Shown here in pieces: positions 8,920-17,933 of a stretch of 64,000 nt of DNA. Source of the stretch: Nitrospira sp. MA-1 (lineage in GTDB: Bacteria > Nitrospirota > Nitrospiria > Nitrospirales > UBA8639); assembly GCA_032139905.1 (NCBI GenBank), contig JAQJDB010000007.1, forward strand, positions 1,054,001-1,118,000, written 5' to 3'. The translations under genes were made by a program, and so were the position numbers. Numbering within the stretch: position 1 is the first letter of the stretch; every line of letters starts with the position of its first letter. A model generated the notes under the pieces. The model worked only from the letters and a program-made list of their open reading frames with translations, made no database searches and was not told where the DNA came from.

Positions 8920-9609
8920 TCATAACAGTTCGCTGATTTTGGGACGGGGGCCTTGCAAAGGAAGACCGGTGACCATTAAATATATTTCTTCAGCAATGTC
9001 GGTCACATGATCGCCGGCGCGTTCCAACCCTTTGGCGATAAATAATAATTGAGTCCCGTCACCGATGTTCCTGGATTCCTGGCTCATCATGCGGAGCAGG
9101 TGCTCAAACAGGTTGGCATAGACGGTGTCCAATTCGGCGTCATCCGTCCAAGCAACATTGGCCAACGGGGCATTATGGTGAATATAGGACTCCGTGACCT
9201 GGGACAACATGGATTGGATGCGTTTCCCCATCCATAGAAATTCTTCAGCAAATTCGGCAGAGATGGGCCGTGCCAAATGCCGGCTGCGTTTGGCGGTATT
9301 TTTTGCGTAATCACCGATCCGTTCCAAATGAATCGCGATGCGAGAAGCCGCCAGAATAGCTCGCAGGTCGTCCGCCATCGCCTGTTGACGGGCAAGAGTG
9401 CGGGTCGTATGGGTATTGATTTTTTCTTGCAGGGCATCTGCAATACGGTCGTTGGCAATAACCTGCTCCGCCAAGTCGGCATTGTTCTCCACCAAGGCGG
9501 TCAGCGCACGGTGCAGTTGCTCCGACACGTGATTTGAGAGAGCCACAATCTCCTGTCGAAGGGTGTTCAAATCTTCGTCAAAAATTCGTAGGGTGTGTTG
9601 ATTGTTCAT
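8920..9609 (-). CDS. phoU: Phosphate transport regulator PhoU
   Basis: The 229-residue all-helical protein has the duplicated PhoU three-helix repeat. Repeat one is about residues 12-105 (LNTLRQEIVALSNHVSEQL, LERIGDYAKNTAKR) and repeat two about 115-220 (LLFIAKGLERAGDHVTDIAE). The two E-R-x-G/A-D-[HY] motifs are the metal-binding signature. PhoU connects the PstSCAB transporter to the PhoR sensor kinase and keeps the Pho regulon off when phosphate is plentiful. It is the last gene of the pstS-pstC-pstA-pstB-phoU operon, 32 bp after pstB. A clear aaagga ribosome-binding site precedes the ATG. Confidence 0.95.
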   Translation of the reverse strand: MNNQHTLRIFDEDLNTLRQEIVALSNHVSEQLHRALTALVENNADLAEQVIANDRIADALQEKINTHTTRTLARQQAMADDLRAILAASRIAIHLERIGDYAKNTAKRSRHLARPISAEFAEEFLWMGKRIQSMLSQVTESYIHHNAPLANVAWTDDAELDTVYANLFEHLLRMMSQESRNIGDGTQLLFIAKGLERAGDHVTDIAEEIYLMVTGLPLQGPRPKISELL

Positions 9610-9641
9610 GATGATCCTTTCGAAATCGGTGTTCCGCCGGT

Positions 9642-10475
9642 TTATCCAAACCGGCCGGTGATATAATCCCGCGTCAGCGTTTCTTGCGGCGTGGTAAACA
9701 GTTCTCCTGTTGGAGCGAATTCAATGAGTTTGCCCAGATGCATGTAGGCGGTAAAGTCCGAAATCCGGGCCGCCTGCTGCATGTTGTGGGTGACAATGAT
9801 CACCGTGAACCGATGGCGAATTTCTGTAATCAGATCTTCAACTTTGGCGGTGGCAATGGGGTCCAATGCCGAGGTGGGTTCATCCAGTAAGAGGATTTCA
9901 GGTTGTGGGGCCAGGGCCCTGGCGATACATAATCGTTGCTGCTGTCCGCCTGAGAGGCCGTAGGCCGATTGTGAAAGGCGATCCTTCACTTCCTCCCACA
10001 AGGCCGCATCCCGCAAGGCCTGTTCCACACGGTCGCTCAACAGTTTTTTGTTCTGAACGCCCTGAATCCGAAGGCCGGCCGCTACATTTTCAAAGATGGA
10101 TTTGGGAAAAGGATTGGGTTTTTGGAACACCATCCCGATTCGAAGTCTGACCATGAAGGGATCAAGGTCGATGAGGTTGTGGTTTTCAGGGAAAAGACGA
10201 ATCTCTCCGCTATACCGATTTCCGGGATACAGATCATGCATACGATTAAACGATCGAAGGAGGGTGCTTTTCCCGCATCCGGATGGTCCGATCAACGCGG
10301 TGACTTTCCGATTGGCAATTGACAAGGTGATTTCCTTCAAGGCTTGGGTTTCACCATACCAAAAACTGAGTTTCCGAACTTCCGCCGCCAGCGATTCCCG
10401 TTCGGTGTTGGTTGTGGGGGAGGCGTTGAGCGACATGAGTGTGACTTGCTGGTCATGAGAAATTTTCTGTGTCAT
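9642..10475 (-). CDS. pstB: Phosphate ABC transporter ATPase PstB
   Basis: The 277-residue ATPase energises phosphate import at the inner membrane. Walker A is GPSGCGKST (63-71), the Q-loop is in [11 protein letters not shown], the ABC signature LSGGQQQR is at 174-181, Walker [12 protein letters not shown] is at 195-205, and the switch His is in [10 protein letters not shown]. The [17 protein letters not shown] sequence is diagnostic for PstB. The roughly 30-residue N-terminal extension is longer than usual; an internal Met at 14 is a possible start, but aaggaa lies 8 bases before the first ATG. It follows pstA after 62 bp. Confidence 0.95.
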   Translation of the reverse strand: MTQKISHDQQVTLMSLNASPTTNTERESLAAEVRKLSFWYGETQALKEITLSIANRKVTALIGPSGCGKSTLLRSFNRMHDLYPGNRYSGEIRLFPENHNLIDLDPFMVRLRIGMVFQKPNPFPKSIFENVAAGLRIQGVQNKKLLSDRVEQALRDAALWEEVKDRLSQSAYGLSGGQQQRLCIARALAPQPEILLLDEPTSALDPIATAKVEDLITEIRHRFTVIIVTHNMQQAARISDFTAYMHLGKLIEFAPTGELFTTPQETLTRDYITGRFG

Positions 10476-10537
10476 ATGCGTGGTTCCTTGGTTCGGCTAA
10501 GAGGGCATCCAATATTCATCTGGGACATCATGGATGG

Positions 10538-11476
10538 CTAACGAACCTGGCGTCGTAAATGAAAGCGCAACCAGATCGCCACTCCATTCATCGCCAGCGT
10601 CATCAGCATCAGAATGACTCCGGCCGCCGCGGCATTAATATGGAATTCTGCCTGGGGTCGTGAGACCCAATTGAACATCTGAATAGGCATGATGGTAAAT
10701 GGGCTTTCGAGCCATTCAAAATTGATAAAAGGCGGGCTGGCCTGAAAAGGGGGGGCGGGTAAAAAGGCGATAAAGGTTAAGGCCCCGATGGTGATGACCG
10801 GTGCGGCTTCTCCTATCGCTCGAGCCAAACCCACGATGGTTCCGGTCAAAATGCCAGCCCGCGCAGCGGGCAGCACGTACAGGCGAACGGTCTGCCACTT
10901 GTCAGCACCCAACCCATATGCGGCTTCCCGCAAATCAAGGGGAATTCCACGAATGGCTTCACGGGTGGATACAATAATTACCGGCAAAATCAGTAATGCG
11001 AGTACCAGGCCAGCCGTGAGGATCGTCTCTCCGAGCCCGAACCCATGGATGAACAGACCAAGCGCTAACAACCCGTAGATAATGGAAGGCACTCCGGCTA
11101 GATTGCTGACGTTGATTTCAATGAAATCCGTGATCCAGTTGCGCGCAGCATATTCCTCCAAGTACACCCCTGCTCCAACCCCCAGCGGTATCGCAATGCA
11201 GGCAGTGACGAGCATGACCAGGATTGTGCCGACCCAAGCGGAAAGGATCCCTGCTTGAAGAGGATGGCGCGAGGGGAAGTTGAGATAAAAATCGGGGTTC
11301 ATGAGTCTGGGCCATCCGCCCACGATCAGGTCGATGACCACTGCCGCCAATAAGCTCATGGCGACGATCAGTACCGAAATGCCGATGCCCGCCATGACCA
11401 GATCTGTTCGACGGTTGGCACTAACAATGCGGGCCAAGTCAGGAGTAAACGTTTGGGACACGTCGGCTTTAATCAT
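10538..11476 (-). CDS. pstA: Phosphate ABC transporter permease PstA
   Basis: The 312-residue inner-membrane permease has six membrane segments and the type-1 ABC permease coupling loop (EAAYGLGADKWQTV, ending GLARAIGEAAP). With PstC it forms the channel. The ATG overlaps the TAA of pstC by one base (TAATG), and a perfect aaggaggt lies inside the end of pstC, so translation is coupled. The IPLGVGAGVYLEEYA segment is the usual PstA signature. It is complete, unlike the second pstA in the window. Confidence 0.95.
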   Translation of the reverse strand: MIKADVSQTFTPDLARIVSANRRTDLVMAGIGISVLIVAMSLLAAVVIDLIVGGWPRLMNPDFYLNFPSRHPLQAGILSAWVGTILVMLVTACIAIPLGVGAGVYLEEYAARNWITDFIEINVSNLAGVPSIIYGLLALGLFIHGFGLGETILTAGLVLALLILPVIIVSTREAIRGIPLDLREAAYGLGADKWQTVRLYVLPAARAGILTGTIVGLARAIGEAAPVITIGALTFIAFLPAPPFQASPPFINFEWLESPFTIMPIQMFNWVSRPQAEFHINAAAAGVILMLMTLAMNGVAIWLRFHLRRQVR

Positions 11477-12429
11477 TAGTACACCTCCTTAAAGCGCCGC
11501 CGGAGATAGAAACCGATCAAATTGAAGGTGAGCGTGATGACAAACAACACGATTCCAGCCGCAAACACGGATTGGTAGGCAATGGAGTCATGAGGCAAAT
11601 CTCCCATGGCCATTTGTACGATATAGGCCGTGATCGTTGCTGCTCCTTCCGTGGGATTGAAAGAAAAATTGGGGTTTTGGCCGGCAGCGATGGCGACGAC
11701 CATCGTTTCGCCCACGGCTCGTGACATGCCCAGAATGAATGCGGCGGTGATGCCGGAAAATGCGGCAGGGACCACGACCCGCATGGCAACCCGGAAGCGG
11801 GAGTATCCCAAGGCGTATCCCGCTTCCCGCAGACCAGGGGGGACTGCCCGCATGGCATCTTCGCTGACCGAGGCTGTGTAGGGAAGAATCATGATTCCCA
11901 TGACGATGCCGGGACCGAGCATGTTAAACCCTTCCAAGCCGGGGATGAAGGTTTGCAGAAGCGGGGTGAAAAAGAGAAGGGTGAAATATCCGTAGACCAC
12001 TGTCGGCACCCCTTCGAGCAACTCAAGAAAGGGTTTGACCGTCTCGCGAACCTCCCTTCGAGCATATTCGCTGAGGTAAATAGCCAAGGCCAGTCCCGCC
12101 GGAATAGAGACGGCTAGCGCAATCCCTGCTACGGTAACCGTCGCCGAGACCAGAGTCATCACCCCGAAGCGGGCATTCTCAAAAACGGGAGTCCATTGGG
12201 TGTCTGTCAGAAAGTCCAGGAGAGATATCTGGGCAAAGAACCCCATGGACTCCGTGACCAGGACATACACGATTCCTAACGTGACAAACACGGAAGTCGC
12301 GGCTGCGACCAAAAGGCACCCCCCGGCTAAAGAGCCCCATAAGGCACGGCGGCGGAGGAACCCTTTGCTGGCGCGTAAGGGAGATCCTGAAGAGGCAGAG
12401 AGGCTTGAGGAAGGTGGTAACGTTGGCAT
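11476..12429 (-). CDS. pstC: Phosphate ABC transporter permease PstC
   Basis: The 317-residue permease has a first membrane helix near residues 32-55, a periplasmic loop (FLTDTQWTPVFEN, typical of PstC), five more helices, and the coupling loop EAGYALGYSRFRVAMRVVVP followed by GMSRAVGETMVV. It pairs with PstA in the membrane. A tggag ribosome-binding site precedes the ATG. It lies 83 bp after pstS, and a stable hairpin fills that gap, which would allow more PstS than permease to be made. Confidence 0.95.
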   Translation of the reverse strand: MPTLPPSSSLSASSGSPLRASKGFLRRRALWGSLAGGCLLVAAATSVFVTLGIVYVLVTESMGFFAQISLLDFLTDTQWTPVFENARFGVMTLVSATVTVAGIALAVSIPAGLALAIYLSEYARREVRETVKPFLELLEGVPTVVYGYFTLLFFTPLLQTFIPGLEGFNMLGPGIVMGIMILPYTASVSEDAMRAVPPGLREAGYALGYSRFRVAMRVVVPAAFSGITAAFILGMSRAVGETMVVAIAAGQNPNFSFNPTEGAATITAYIVQMAMGDLPHDSIAYQSVFAAGIVLFVITLTFNLIGFYLRRRFKEVY

Positions 12430-12457
12430 GCTTTCAACTCCAGATAAAATTCTATGT

Positions 12458-12483
12458 TCCAGGGGCGGCTGGCCACCCCTGGA
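12458..12483 (-). terminator. Intercistronic hairpin between pstS and pstC
   Basis: Perfect 8-bp inverted repeat (TCCAGGGG and CCCCTGGA) with a 10-base loop and no T-run. It probably stabilises the pstS 3' end or attenuates transcription, raising PstS relative to PstCAB, as stem-loops do in many binding-protein operons. The effect is inferred. Confidence 0.6.
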
Positions 12484-12512
12484 GAGGACCGATCCGATTG
12501 TCCAGGTTCCCT

Positions 12513-13511
12513 CTACTGAGGAACCCTGGCCAGCAGGTCTTCGATTCCGACGCCGACTTCAGCCCCATGGAAAACCGTCCCCGTGAGTCGTTTGGTAAAC
12601 TTGTCCAGAGCCATCGTGTAGGCTTTTGAGGGCAACGGCACGTATCCGACTTCCCTCACGAGCGTTTGGGCATGGTCGTTGTTCAAATAAAACTCGATGA
12701 ATCGTTTGACGTGTGGTTTTTTGTCGGCGGCATCCTTATTGACGTAAATAAAAATGGGACGCGATAGGGGTTGGTACGTGGCATTTTTGGCATTATCCAC
12801 AGAAGGGCCCACGGGTTTCCCGCCTTTCCATGAAATCGGTACGGCTTTTAATTTTCCCTTATTTTCCTCGTAATAGGCCAAGCCGAAAAATCCCATGGCA
12901 TTAATGTCATTGCTGACTCCTTGAACCAGGACGTTGTCATCCTCACTAGCGGTAAAATCCCCGCGAGAACTTTTTCCCTCCACAATGGCCTCAACAAAAT
13001 AATCGTAGGTCCCGGAATCAGTCCCAGCCCCGAACAGTTTCAAGGGTCGATCCGGGAAGCTGCTTCGAATTTGATTCCAATTCGTCACTTTGTCCTGGGC
13101 TCCAGGTTCCCAGGCGGTTTTCAATTCCTCCACGGTCAAATGATCCGCCCAGTCGTTTTTAGGATTTACGACGACTGTTAAGGCGTCCAAGGCGATTGGT
13201 AACTCGATATAGCCGATGTTGTGTTCTTTGCACGATTTAATTTCTGACTCCTTTATCGGACGGGAAGCGTCGGCGATATCCGTTTCACCTCGACAGAATT
13301 TTTTAAAGCCGCCGCCTGTGCCGGAAATGCCTACTGTCACCATTGTTTTCCCTCGTTCGGCTTTTTGAAATTCTTCAGCCATCGCCTCGGTAATCGGAAA
13401 GACCGTGCTTGAGCCGTCAATTTTGACCAACTCGCGGGCGGACACGGTGGAAATCGACGCGGTGATGGTCAGAGCGAAGGTCGCCATAACAAGGTGGATT
13501 GGGATTTTCAT
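12513..13511 (-). CDS. pstS: Periplasmic phosphate-binding protein PstS
   Basis: The 332-residue protein captures phosphate in the periplasm for PstCAB. Residues 1-25 are a signal peptide cleaved after ISTVSA. The binding motifs are [39 protein letters not shown] and [12 protein letters not shown], where backbone amides and Ser/Thr/Asp contact the anion. The family is the longer PstS type, common outside enterobacteria. The ATG at 13511 is chosen because a strong ggagg lies 7 bases before it and a signal peptide starts there. Upstream in-frame codons would add a Pro/Phe-rich stretch that spoils the signal. A four-half-site Pho array lies 95 bp upstream. Confidence 0.95.
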   Translation of the reverse strand: MKIPIHLVMATFALTITASISTVSARELVKIDGSSTVFPITEAMAEEFQKAERGKTMVTVGISGTGGGFKKFCRGETDIADASRPIKESEIKSCKEHNIGYIELPIALDALTVVVNPKNDWADHLTVEELKTAWEPGAQDKVTNWNQIRSSFPDRPLKLFGAGTDSGTYDYFVEAIVEGKSSRGDFTASEDDNVLVQGVSNDINAMGFFGLAYYEENKGKLKAVPISWKGGKPVGPSVDNAKNATYQPLSRPIFIYVNKDAADKKPHVKRFIEFYLNNDHAQTLVREVGYVPLPSKAYTMALDKFTKRLTGTVFHGAEVGVGIEDLLARVPQ

Positions 13512-13605
13512 GCGAAACCTCCGTATGATTAAGTGTGAGAATGGTAATTGGAGTAGTATGAAATAATTTCTTGAAAGATGAATCATCCGACTATCTCAGG
13601 ATAAG

Positions 13606-13644
13606 ATGACACGTCTATGACATTCTCATTACCATCAGGTTAAA
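13606..13644 (-). promoter_or_regulatory. Pho box array upstream of pstS (four half-sites, 11-bp period)
   Basis: On the minus strand, reading toward pstS, the hexamers TTTAAC, GGTAAT, TGTCAT and TGTCAT start exactly 11 bases apart. The last two match the canonical PhoB direct repeat (TGTCAT). PhoB binds head-to-tail on one DNA face with this period, so two dimers could bind. The neighbouring gene makes the reading strong; protection or binding has not been shown. Confidence 0.8.
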
Positions 13645-13762
13645 TGTTACTGGCGGAAGACATGCCATTTATTCGATCTCAACTTTTTCCCATGTACCTT
13701 CTAGAAGGCTGATTCAGGGAGATCCCGCCGGGTCTTCCATTCCGTTGGCGTACCCAATGGAA

Positions 13763-13802
13763 GAACAGGCCTCTTCGGATGACAGCCGATAGAGGCCTGT
13801 TC
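13763..13802 (-). terminator. Strong hairpin after the porin gene
   Basis: The 12-bp arms GAACAGGCCTCT and AGAGGCCTGTTC enclose a loop that itself pairs tcgg with ccga. It lies 37 bp past the porin stop and before the pstS control region, so it probably ends porin transcription. There is no clear T-run, so it may need Rho or act mainly as a 3' stabiliser. Confidence 0.65.
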
Positions 13803-13838
13803 GTGGGACGTGAGGAGTACCTTTACGTCCCGATACAT

Positions 13839-15212
13839 TTAGAATGACACATCCCATTGCAAACGGACCCGCTGTTCATGCTGATTTTGCCCTGCGGGTT
13901 GGGACAGCGTGAGCCAGGACCCATCGAGAGTAATTTTGTTTTTATGTCCTGCGAAAAACCAGTTGATGGCAGTGGTGTATTCCTGCCGTCGATCATTTGG
14001 GGTTGAGACGTTGGGGTCGACAAATGCATAACGAAAGGCGACCTCCAGGGGTTTGGGGACTGCCGGAATGAGACCATGGGGGAAATAACCGATTTGTGAG
14101 TAACTTCCCATCATGTTGGTCTTATGGCCCGGCGCACCCTCTGGATAGCTGTTGTCCTTAACCTCTTTCCAATGGTATTCATGTTGAATCGATAGCCCCC
14201 GCCATTTGAACGCGAATTCCTCCACCATGCCCTGCACCCGGTATTGTCCGGCTTTCGCGTTGGAGTCCGAGGTGTAGGGTACCCCGGCCGAATTGTCTTC
14301 CGGCAATGTTCCGCAACCACTCGAGGACCATCTGGTGCATTTGCCGACAGTGGTATAGGCCCCGAAGGCCACGCTTCCCGTGGGCTGCTCGTGAAACTCC
14401 ACGTCGCTTTGTGACCATTTCAGATCGCGTCCGAGGAAATTCCATTGATACCGTCCGAAGTACATCATGTTGGCGTCGTCGTTGGCTTCTCCCCGACCGG
14501 ATCCTGTAAAGACACCGGCATAATATCGTGAGTCAAAGGCCGTACCAGGGGCCACATGGCCATACAGCATGGCCCCAACCTGGCGGTCGATGGTAAAGAT
14601 TTCATTGACGATTGATCGTTCCACGAACTGCTGGGTGCCGGAAGAGTCTCTTCGTTCGCGGTTATAGTCGACTTTCCATTGTCCAAGTTGCAGAGAAAGA
14701 AACTTGAACTTTTCCAGACTGATCCGCCAGTCGATTAATCTAGTCGATCCAGGTGACCCGCCGGAATTGGAAGTGGATTGCAGATCTAACTCGAAATAGT
14801 ACTTGATCCAGGGTTGATAGCCATGACCACCGATTTTCATTCGAACGCGGCGAAGTTCAAGGGTACTCTCGGGACCCGCATTGAAATCAGCGGCGGATAT
14901 CGGATCTCCGCTTGTGGGATACGTATAGCGCCCTTGGAACCGCCACTGAATTTGTGTCGCAAATTTTCCATCGATTGTTGAGAATTCAAAGCCTTTCGAT
15001 CCCCAGCCGACTTTGACTGGAAATTGAGCATCAAGCGCTTTTTGTTGTTCCACCGCTTTTTTCTCTTCTGCCGCCTCAATTCTGATCCAATCTTCTTTGG
15101 TGAGCACCTTCTTCTCACGCAAGACATCGATCAGTTCATCACTCGCCCAGGCACTTGTCTGCAACACGATGCCCAGGCAGACGAGTCCCGTTAGTAATGT
15201 AAAAACCTTCAT
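13839..15212 (-). CDS. OprO/OprP-type phosphate/polyphosphate porin
   Basis: The 457-residue outer-membrane protein has a signal peptide (1-23, ending SAWA). A short helical linker with EEKKAVEQQKALDAQ, possibly a coiled coil that aids trimer assembly, precedes a 16-strand-type beta-barrel (FATQIQWRFQGRYTYPTSGD, LRRVRMKIGGHGYQPWIKYY) that ends with the aromatic VRLQWDVSF. This fits Porin_O_P, whose Pseudomonas members select phosphate (OprP) or polyphosphate (OprO). Placement directly before the pst operon and behind its own Pho array supports an anion role. The Arg/Lys ladder that sets selectivity cannot be judged by eye. A gggagg ribosome-binding site precedes the ATG. Confidence 0.85.
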   Translation of the reverse strand: MKVFTLLTGLVCLGIVLQTSAWASDELIDVLREKKVLTKEDWIRIEAAEEKKAVEQQKALDAQFPVKVGWGSKGFEFSTIDGKFATQIQWRFQGRYTYPTSGDPISAADFNAGPESTLELRRVRMKIGGHGYQPWIKYYFELDLQSTSNSGGSPGSTRLIDWRISLEKFKFLSLQLGQWKVDYNRERRDSSGTQQFVERSIVNEIFTIDRQVGAMLYGHVAPGTAFDSRYYAGVFTGSGRGEANDDANMMYFGRYQWNFLGRDLKWSQSDVEFHEQPTGSVAFGAYTTVGKCTRWSSSGCGTLPEDNSAGVPYTSDSNAKAGQYRVQGMVEEFAFKWRGLSIQHEYHWKEVKDNSYPEGAPGHKTNMMGSYSQIGYFPHGLIPAVPKPLEVAFRYAFVDPNVSTPNDRRQEYTTAINWFFAGHKNKITLDGSWLTLSQPAGQNQHEQRVRLQWDVSF

Positions 15213-15299
15213 GAATACGGCCTCCCTTTGATTGATAAACTATGTGTGGTAAACGAGAAGAATGTGCGTGCATCTTGAGAAAGAGACTAGCCCACAGGG

Positions 15300-15338
15300 A
15301 TTACGATTCTGTTAACAGAAGGTCAAACCGATGTAAAA
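15300..15338 (-). promoter_or_regulatory. Pho box array upstream of the porin (four half-sites)
   Basis: On the minus strand the hexamers TTTTAC, TTTGAC, GTTAAC and CGTAAT begin 11 bases apart (15338, 15327, 15316 and 15305). They share the A[C/T] ending and spacing of the pstS array, though none is a perfect TGTCAT. The array is 88 bp before the porin ATG. Phasing in four copies makes chance unlikely, but the half-site is loose. Confidence 0.65.
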
Positions 15339-15369
15339 ACGGGGGGATCCAAGGAGAAGAGAGTCTGAT

Positions 15370-16239
15370 CTAACCGCGAATTCCGGAAATGTAGGCGGCG
15401 GTTAATTCCTCTTTTGGGGATTCAAATATCTGCTGAGCGGAACCATGTTCAACCAATTGTCCGATTCCTTCCAATGACCAGAAAACGGCCACATGATCGG
15501 CTAATCGGCGGGCTTGGGCTAGGTTATGTGTGACGATGAGAATGGTGTACGAACCCTGCAAGCTGGCAATTAAATCTTCGATGATTCCGCTTGAGATTGG
15601 ATCTAAGGCACTGCAGGGCTCATCAAGCAGAAGGACATCCGGTCTTAATACGAGTGCTCTTGCGAGGCAGAGCCTTTGTTGTTGTCCTCCTGAGAGGGCT
15701 TGAGCGGGATGGTCGAGCCGGTCTTTGACTTCATGCCAGAGACCAACTTGCTGCAGGACGTTTTCAATGGCCGATTGCAATAGTGTGCGGTCATGCGTTC
15801 CGTGTTCACGGAGAGGGAGTTCCAGATTTTTACGGATGGAAAAAGGAAAAACGGTGGGTTTTTGGAAAATCATTCCCACGTTACGGCGCAATTGAAGGAG
15901 ATCGGTTGTAGGGGCAAGGATATCCAATTCATTCATCTGCAGGTGCCCCGAGACCTGGCATCCGGGAATCAAATCCGTCAAGCGGTTCAGGCTCATAAGA
16001 AAACTTGTTTTTCCGCAACCTGACGGCCCCACTAATGCGGTAATACACCCCCGATTAATTTCAAGTGTGACATTCCGAAGTACCTGAAGATGGTGATAGG
16101 CGATCGAAAGGTTGTTCGCGCGAATATGAGCGTCAGGCTCACAGCAGGGTTCGGTGGATTGATAGGGGAGCCATGCTCTGAACCCGGCCCGTTTGTCGGG
16201 ATCAGGAATTATGTGGGAAGTTGGTTGGATAAGGTCCAT
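15370..16239 (-). CDS. pstB: Second phosphate ABC transporter ATPase (PstB paralogue)
   Basis: The 289-residue ATPase has Walker A GPSGCGKTS near 83-91, GMIFQKPTVFPFSI, signature [15 protein letters not shown], Walker B LLLDEPCSALD and the switch THNLAQARR. The PstB-type SLNRLTDLIPG follows Walker A. It is clearly diverged from the first PstB and has a 45-residue N-terminal extension with a CC pair (EPCCEP). The start at 16239 overlaps the end of pstA by 31 bases. It is the last gene of the arsR-pstS-pstC-pstA-pstB set and no phoU accompanies it. Confidence 0.9.
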   Translation of the reverse strand: MDLIQPTSHIIPDPDKRAGFRAWLPYQSTEPCCEPDAHIRANNLSIAYHHLQVLRNVTLEINRGCITALVGPSGCGKTSFLMSLNRLTDLIPGCQVSGHLQMNELDILAPTTDLLQLRRNVGMIFQKPTVFPFSIRKNLELPLREHGTHDRTLLQSAIENVLQQVGLWHEVKDRLDHPAQALSGGQQQRLCLARALVLRPDVLLLDEPCSALDPISSGIIEDLIASLQGSYTILIVTHNLAQARRLADHVAVFWSLEGIGQLVEHGSAQQIFESPKEELTAAYISGIRG

Positions 16240-17062
16240 CGTGAAGCAATCCAGGAAGAAGAAAGGTTAATTATGAACAAGAGGCTCACCAGGACAAGAG
16301 CCGTGGCATAGGCATGGGGGTTCCCCCCGGCCACATTCATGGATAGATCATAAATGTGCACCGCGAGCGATCGTCCTGAATCCATTAAAGACTCCGGCAT
16401 TCGGTCCACGTACCCACTGGTAAAAATTAAGCCGCAGTTTCGGCTATTGCCCGTCCCAGCCCAAGGATGCCGCCGACCAACAGTCCGGGGATGGCCGCCG
16501 GGAGGAGAATCGTTCGAATGGTGGTCGACTTTGAAAGGCCAAGGGCTGCTGCGGATAATCGCTGTTCACGCGAAATAACCCGAAAACTTTCTTCCACCGT
16601 GCGAATCAGGATAGGTAACACCATGCAGGCCAATGTGAGACCTCCCGACAGAATGGAAAATCCGAATCCCAGGACTTGGCAAAACAGGGCATTGCCAAAC
16701 AGGCCAAAGACAATGGAGGGCACACCTGCGAGGACATCCAGTGACCCACGAATGAGTCGGCCAAGCGCATGATCGTGACGGGTGTATTCCGAAAGAAACA
16801 ATGCTGTTCCCAACCCCATAGGCACGGCCACTCCCATGCATACTCCGACGAGTAAGAAAGTGGATATGAGGATGGGGCCGATTCCGCCCTCCCGCCCGGC
16901 ATTCAGGGGAGCAGAGAACACGAAGTTGAATGACAGGTGGTTCCACCCGTTCCAGAGTAAATCACCCATTAACCAGATAAACGGAATGGAGACCATGGTG
17001 GCCGCCGTCCATATGATCACGGTGAGGCAGTATTCCTGGACGTGGTTACTTTGTCGCGACAT
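16209..17062 (-). pseudogene. pstA: Second PstA permease, interrupted by a frameshift
   Basis: From the ATG at 17062 the frame encodes a good PstA up to GRAIAETAA and then meets TAA at 16427-16429. Re-reading one base back (-1) at that point gives LIFTSGYVDRMPESLMDSG and the last membrane helix, to the stop at 16209-16211. The two parts join exactly where the family continues after the G-R-A-I-x-E-T-A coupling motif. A single missing base in a t-rich run (gcttaattttt, minus strand) explains it. No classical slippery heptamer is present. It is either a true loss of function, a sequencing error, or unorthodox recoding. The upstream part begins inside the last codons of pstC, as in an intact operon, so decay is recent if real. 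Confidence 0.8.
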
Positions 17063-17933
17063 AGGTGTTCCGATGGCGTAAGCCCTCTGCCATGCTGACA
17101 AATAGCACAACGACTCCCATGAGGAAGAGTCCACTCAAGAACAATGCCGCCCGATGATCGCCCAACGCATACCCCATTTCCAGGGCAATGTTGGCGGTCA
17201 GGGTTCTGACCGGATCAAACAGACGGGAAGGAGTTTGTACGACGTTTCCACAGACCATTAGAACGGCCATGGTTTCTCCGAGGGCACGTGCCAATCCCAA
17301 TAGGATGCCGGTAAAAATGCCAACCTTGGTTGTGGGAAGAATCACATGCCAAATCATCGACCATCGACTGAATCCTAAGGCGGAGGCGCTATGGATATAG
17401 GCGAGGGGAACATGAGCAATGCTGGTATGGGCCACTAACATGATGGTGGGCATGATCATAAACGCCAGGATGAGAATGCCGGCAAGCAGGCTTGGGCCGG
17501 GAGGATGCCAGCGGCCGATCATCGGAACCAGAACCACGAGACCCCAAAAGCCGAAGACGACCGAAGGAATCCCGGCCAGGAGTTCGACCATGCGGCGGAA
17601 CCATCGGCTAAGAAGAGGGGGCGCATAAAAATGACAGAAAAGCGCTGAGAGAATTGCGAGCGGGGAGGCAAGAAGAACGGCACCGGTGGACGCGAAGATG
17701 GTTCCCCAGACCATAGAAGTCAGGCGATACGAGTTATCGGTAGGATACCAGTCAGGATCGCTGAAAAACCGTGTGAGCCCAATATGGTGAAGGGCGGGCC
17801 AGGATTCATGAAAGAGAAATGCGATGACCAGAAGCAAGAGTCCTCCTGCCGTCAACGTAAGACATCTCACACTCCCTGAGAGCAGATCATCATTCTTGGA
17901 GTGGGGCGAAATATTGTTGGAGGATGAGATCAT
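17046..17933 (-). CDS. pstC: Second PstC permease
   Basis: About 295 residues with six membrane segments. PstC features are FFSDPDWYPTDNSYRLTSMV after helix 1, LAGIPSVVFGFWGLVVLVP, and the coupling loop SASALGFSRWSMIWHVILP with GLARALGETMAV. The ATG at 17933 (MISSSNNISPH) is preferred; a TTG at 18002 would extend it by 23 residues deep into pstS. Even so it overlaps the end of pstS by 44 bases, unusually long, so translation is probably coupled. It needs the frameshifted PstA as partner, unless it borrows the PstA of the first operon. Confidence 0.9.
   Translation of the reverse strand: MISSSNNISPHSKNDDLLSGSVRCLTLTAGGLLLLVIAFLFHESWPALHHIGLTRFFSDPDWYPTDNSYRLTSMVWGTIFASTGAVLLASPLAILSALFCHFYAPPLLSRWFRRMVELLAGIPSVVFGFWGLVVLVPMIGRWHPPGPSLLAGILILAFMIMPTIMLVAHTSIAHVPLAYIHSASALGFSRWSMIWHVILPTTKVGIFTGILLGLARALGETMAVLMVCGNVVQTPSRLFDPVRTLTANIALEMGYALGDHRAALFLSGLFLMGVVVLFVSMAEGLRHRNTYVATK

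Noticed and set aside
16420-16432. Programmed -1 frameshifting in the second pstA
   Set aside because: No X-XXY-YYZ slippery heptamer; a missing base or mutation is simpler.
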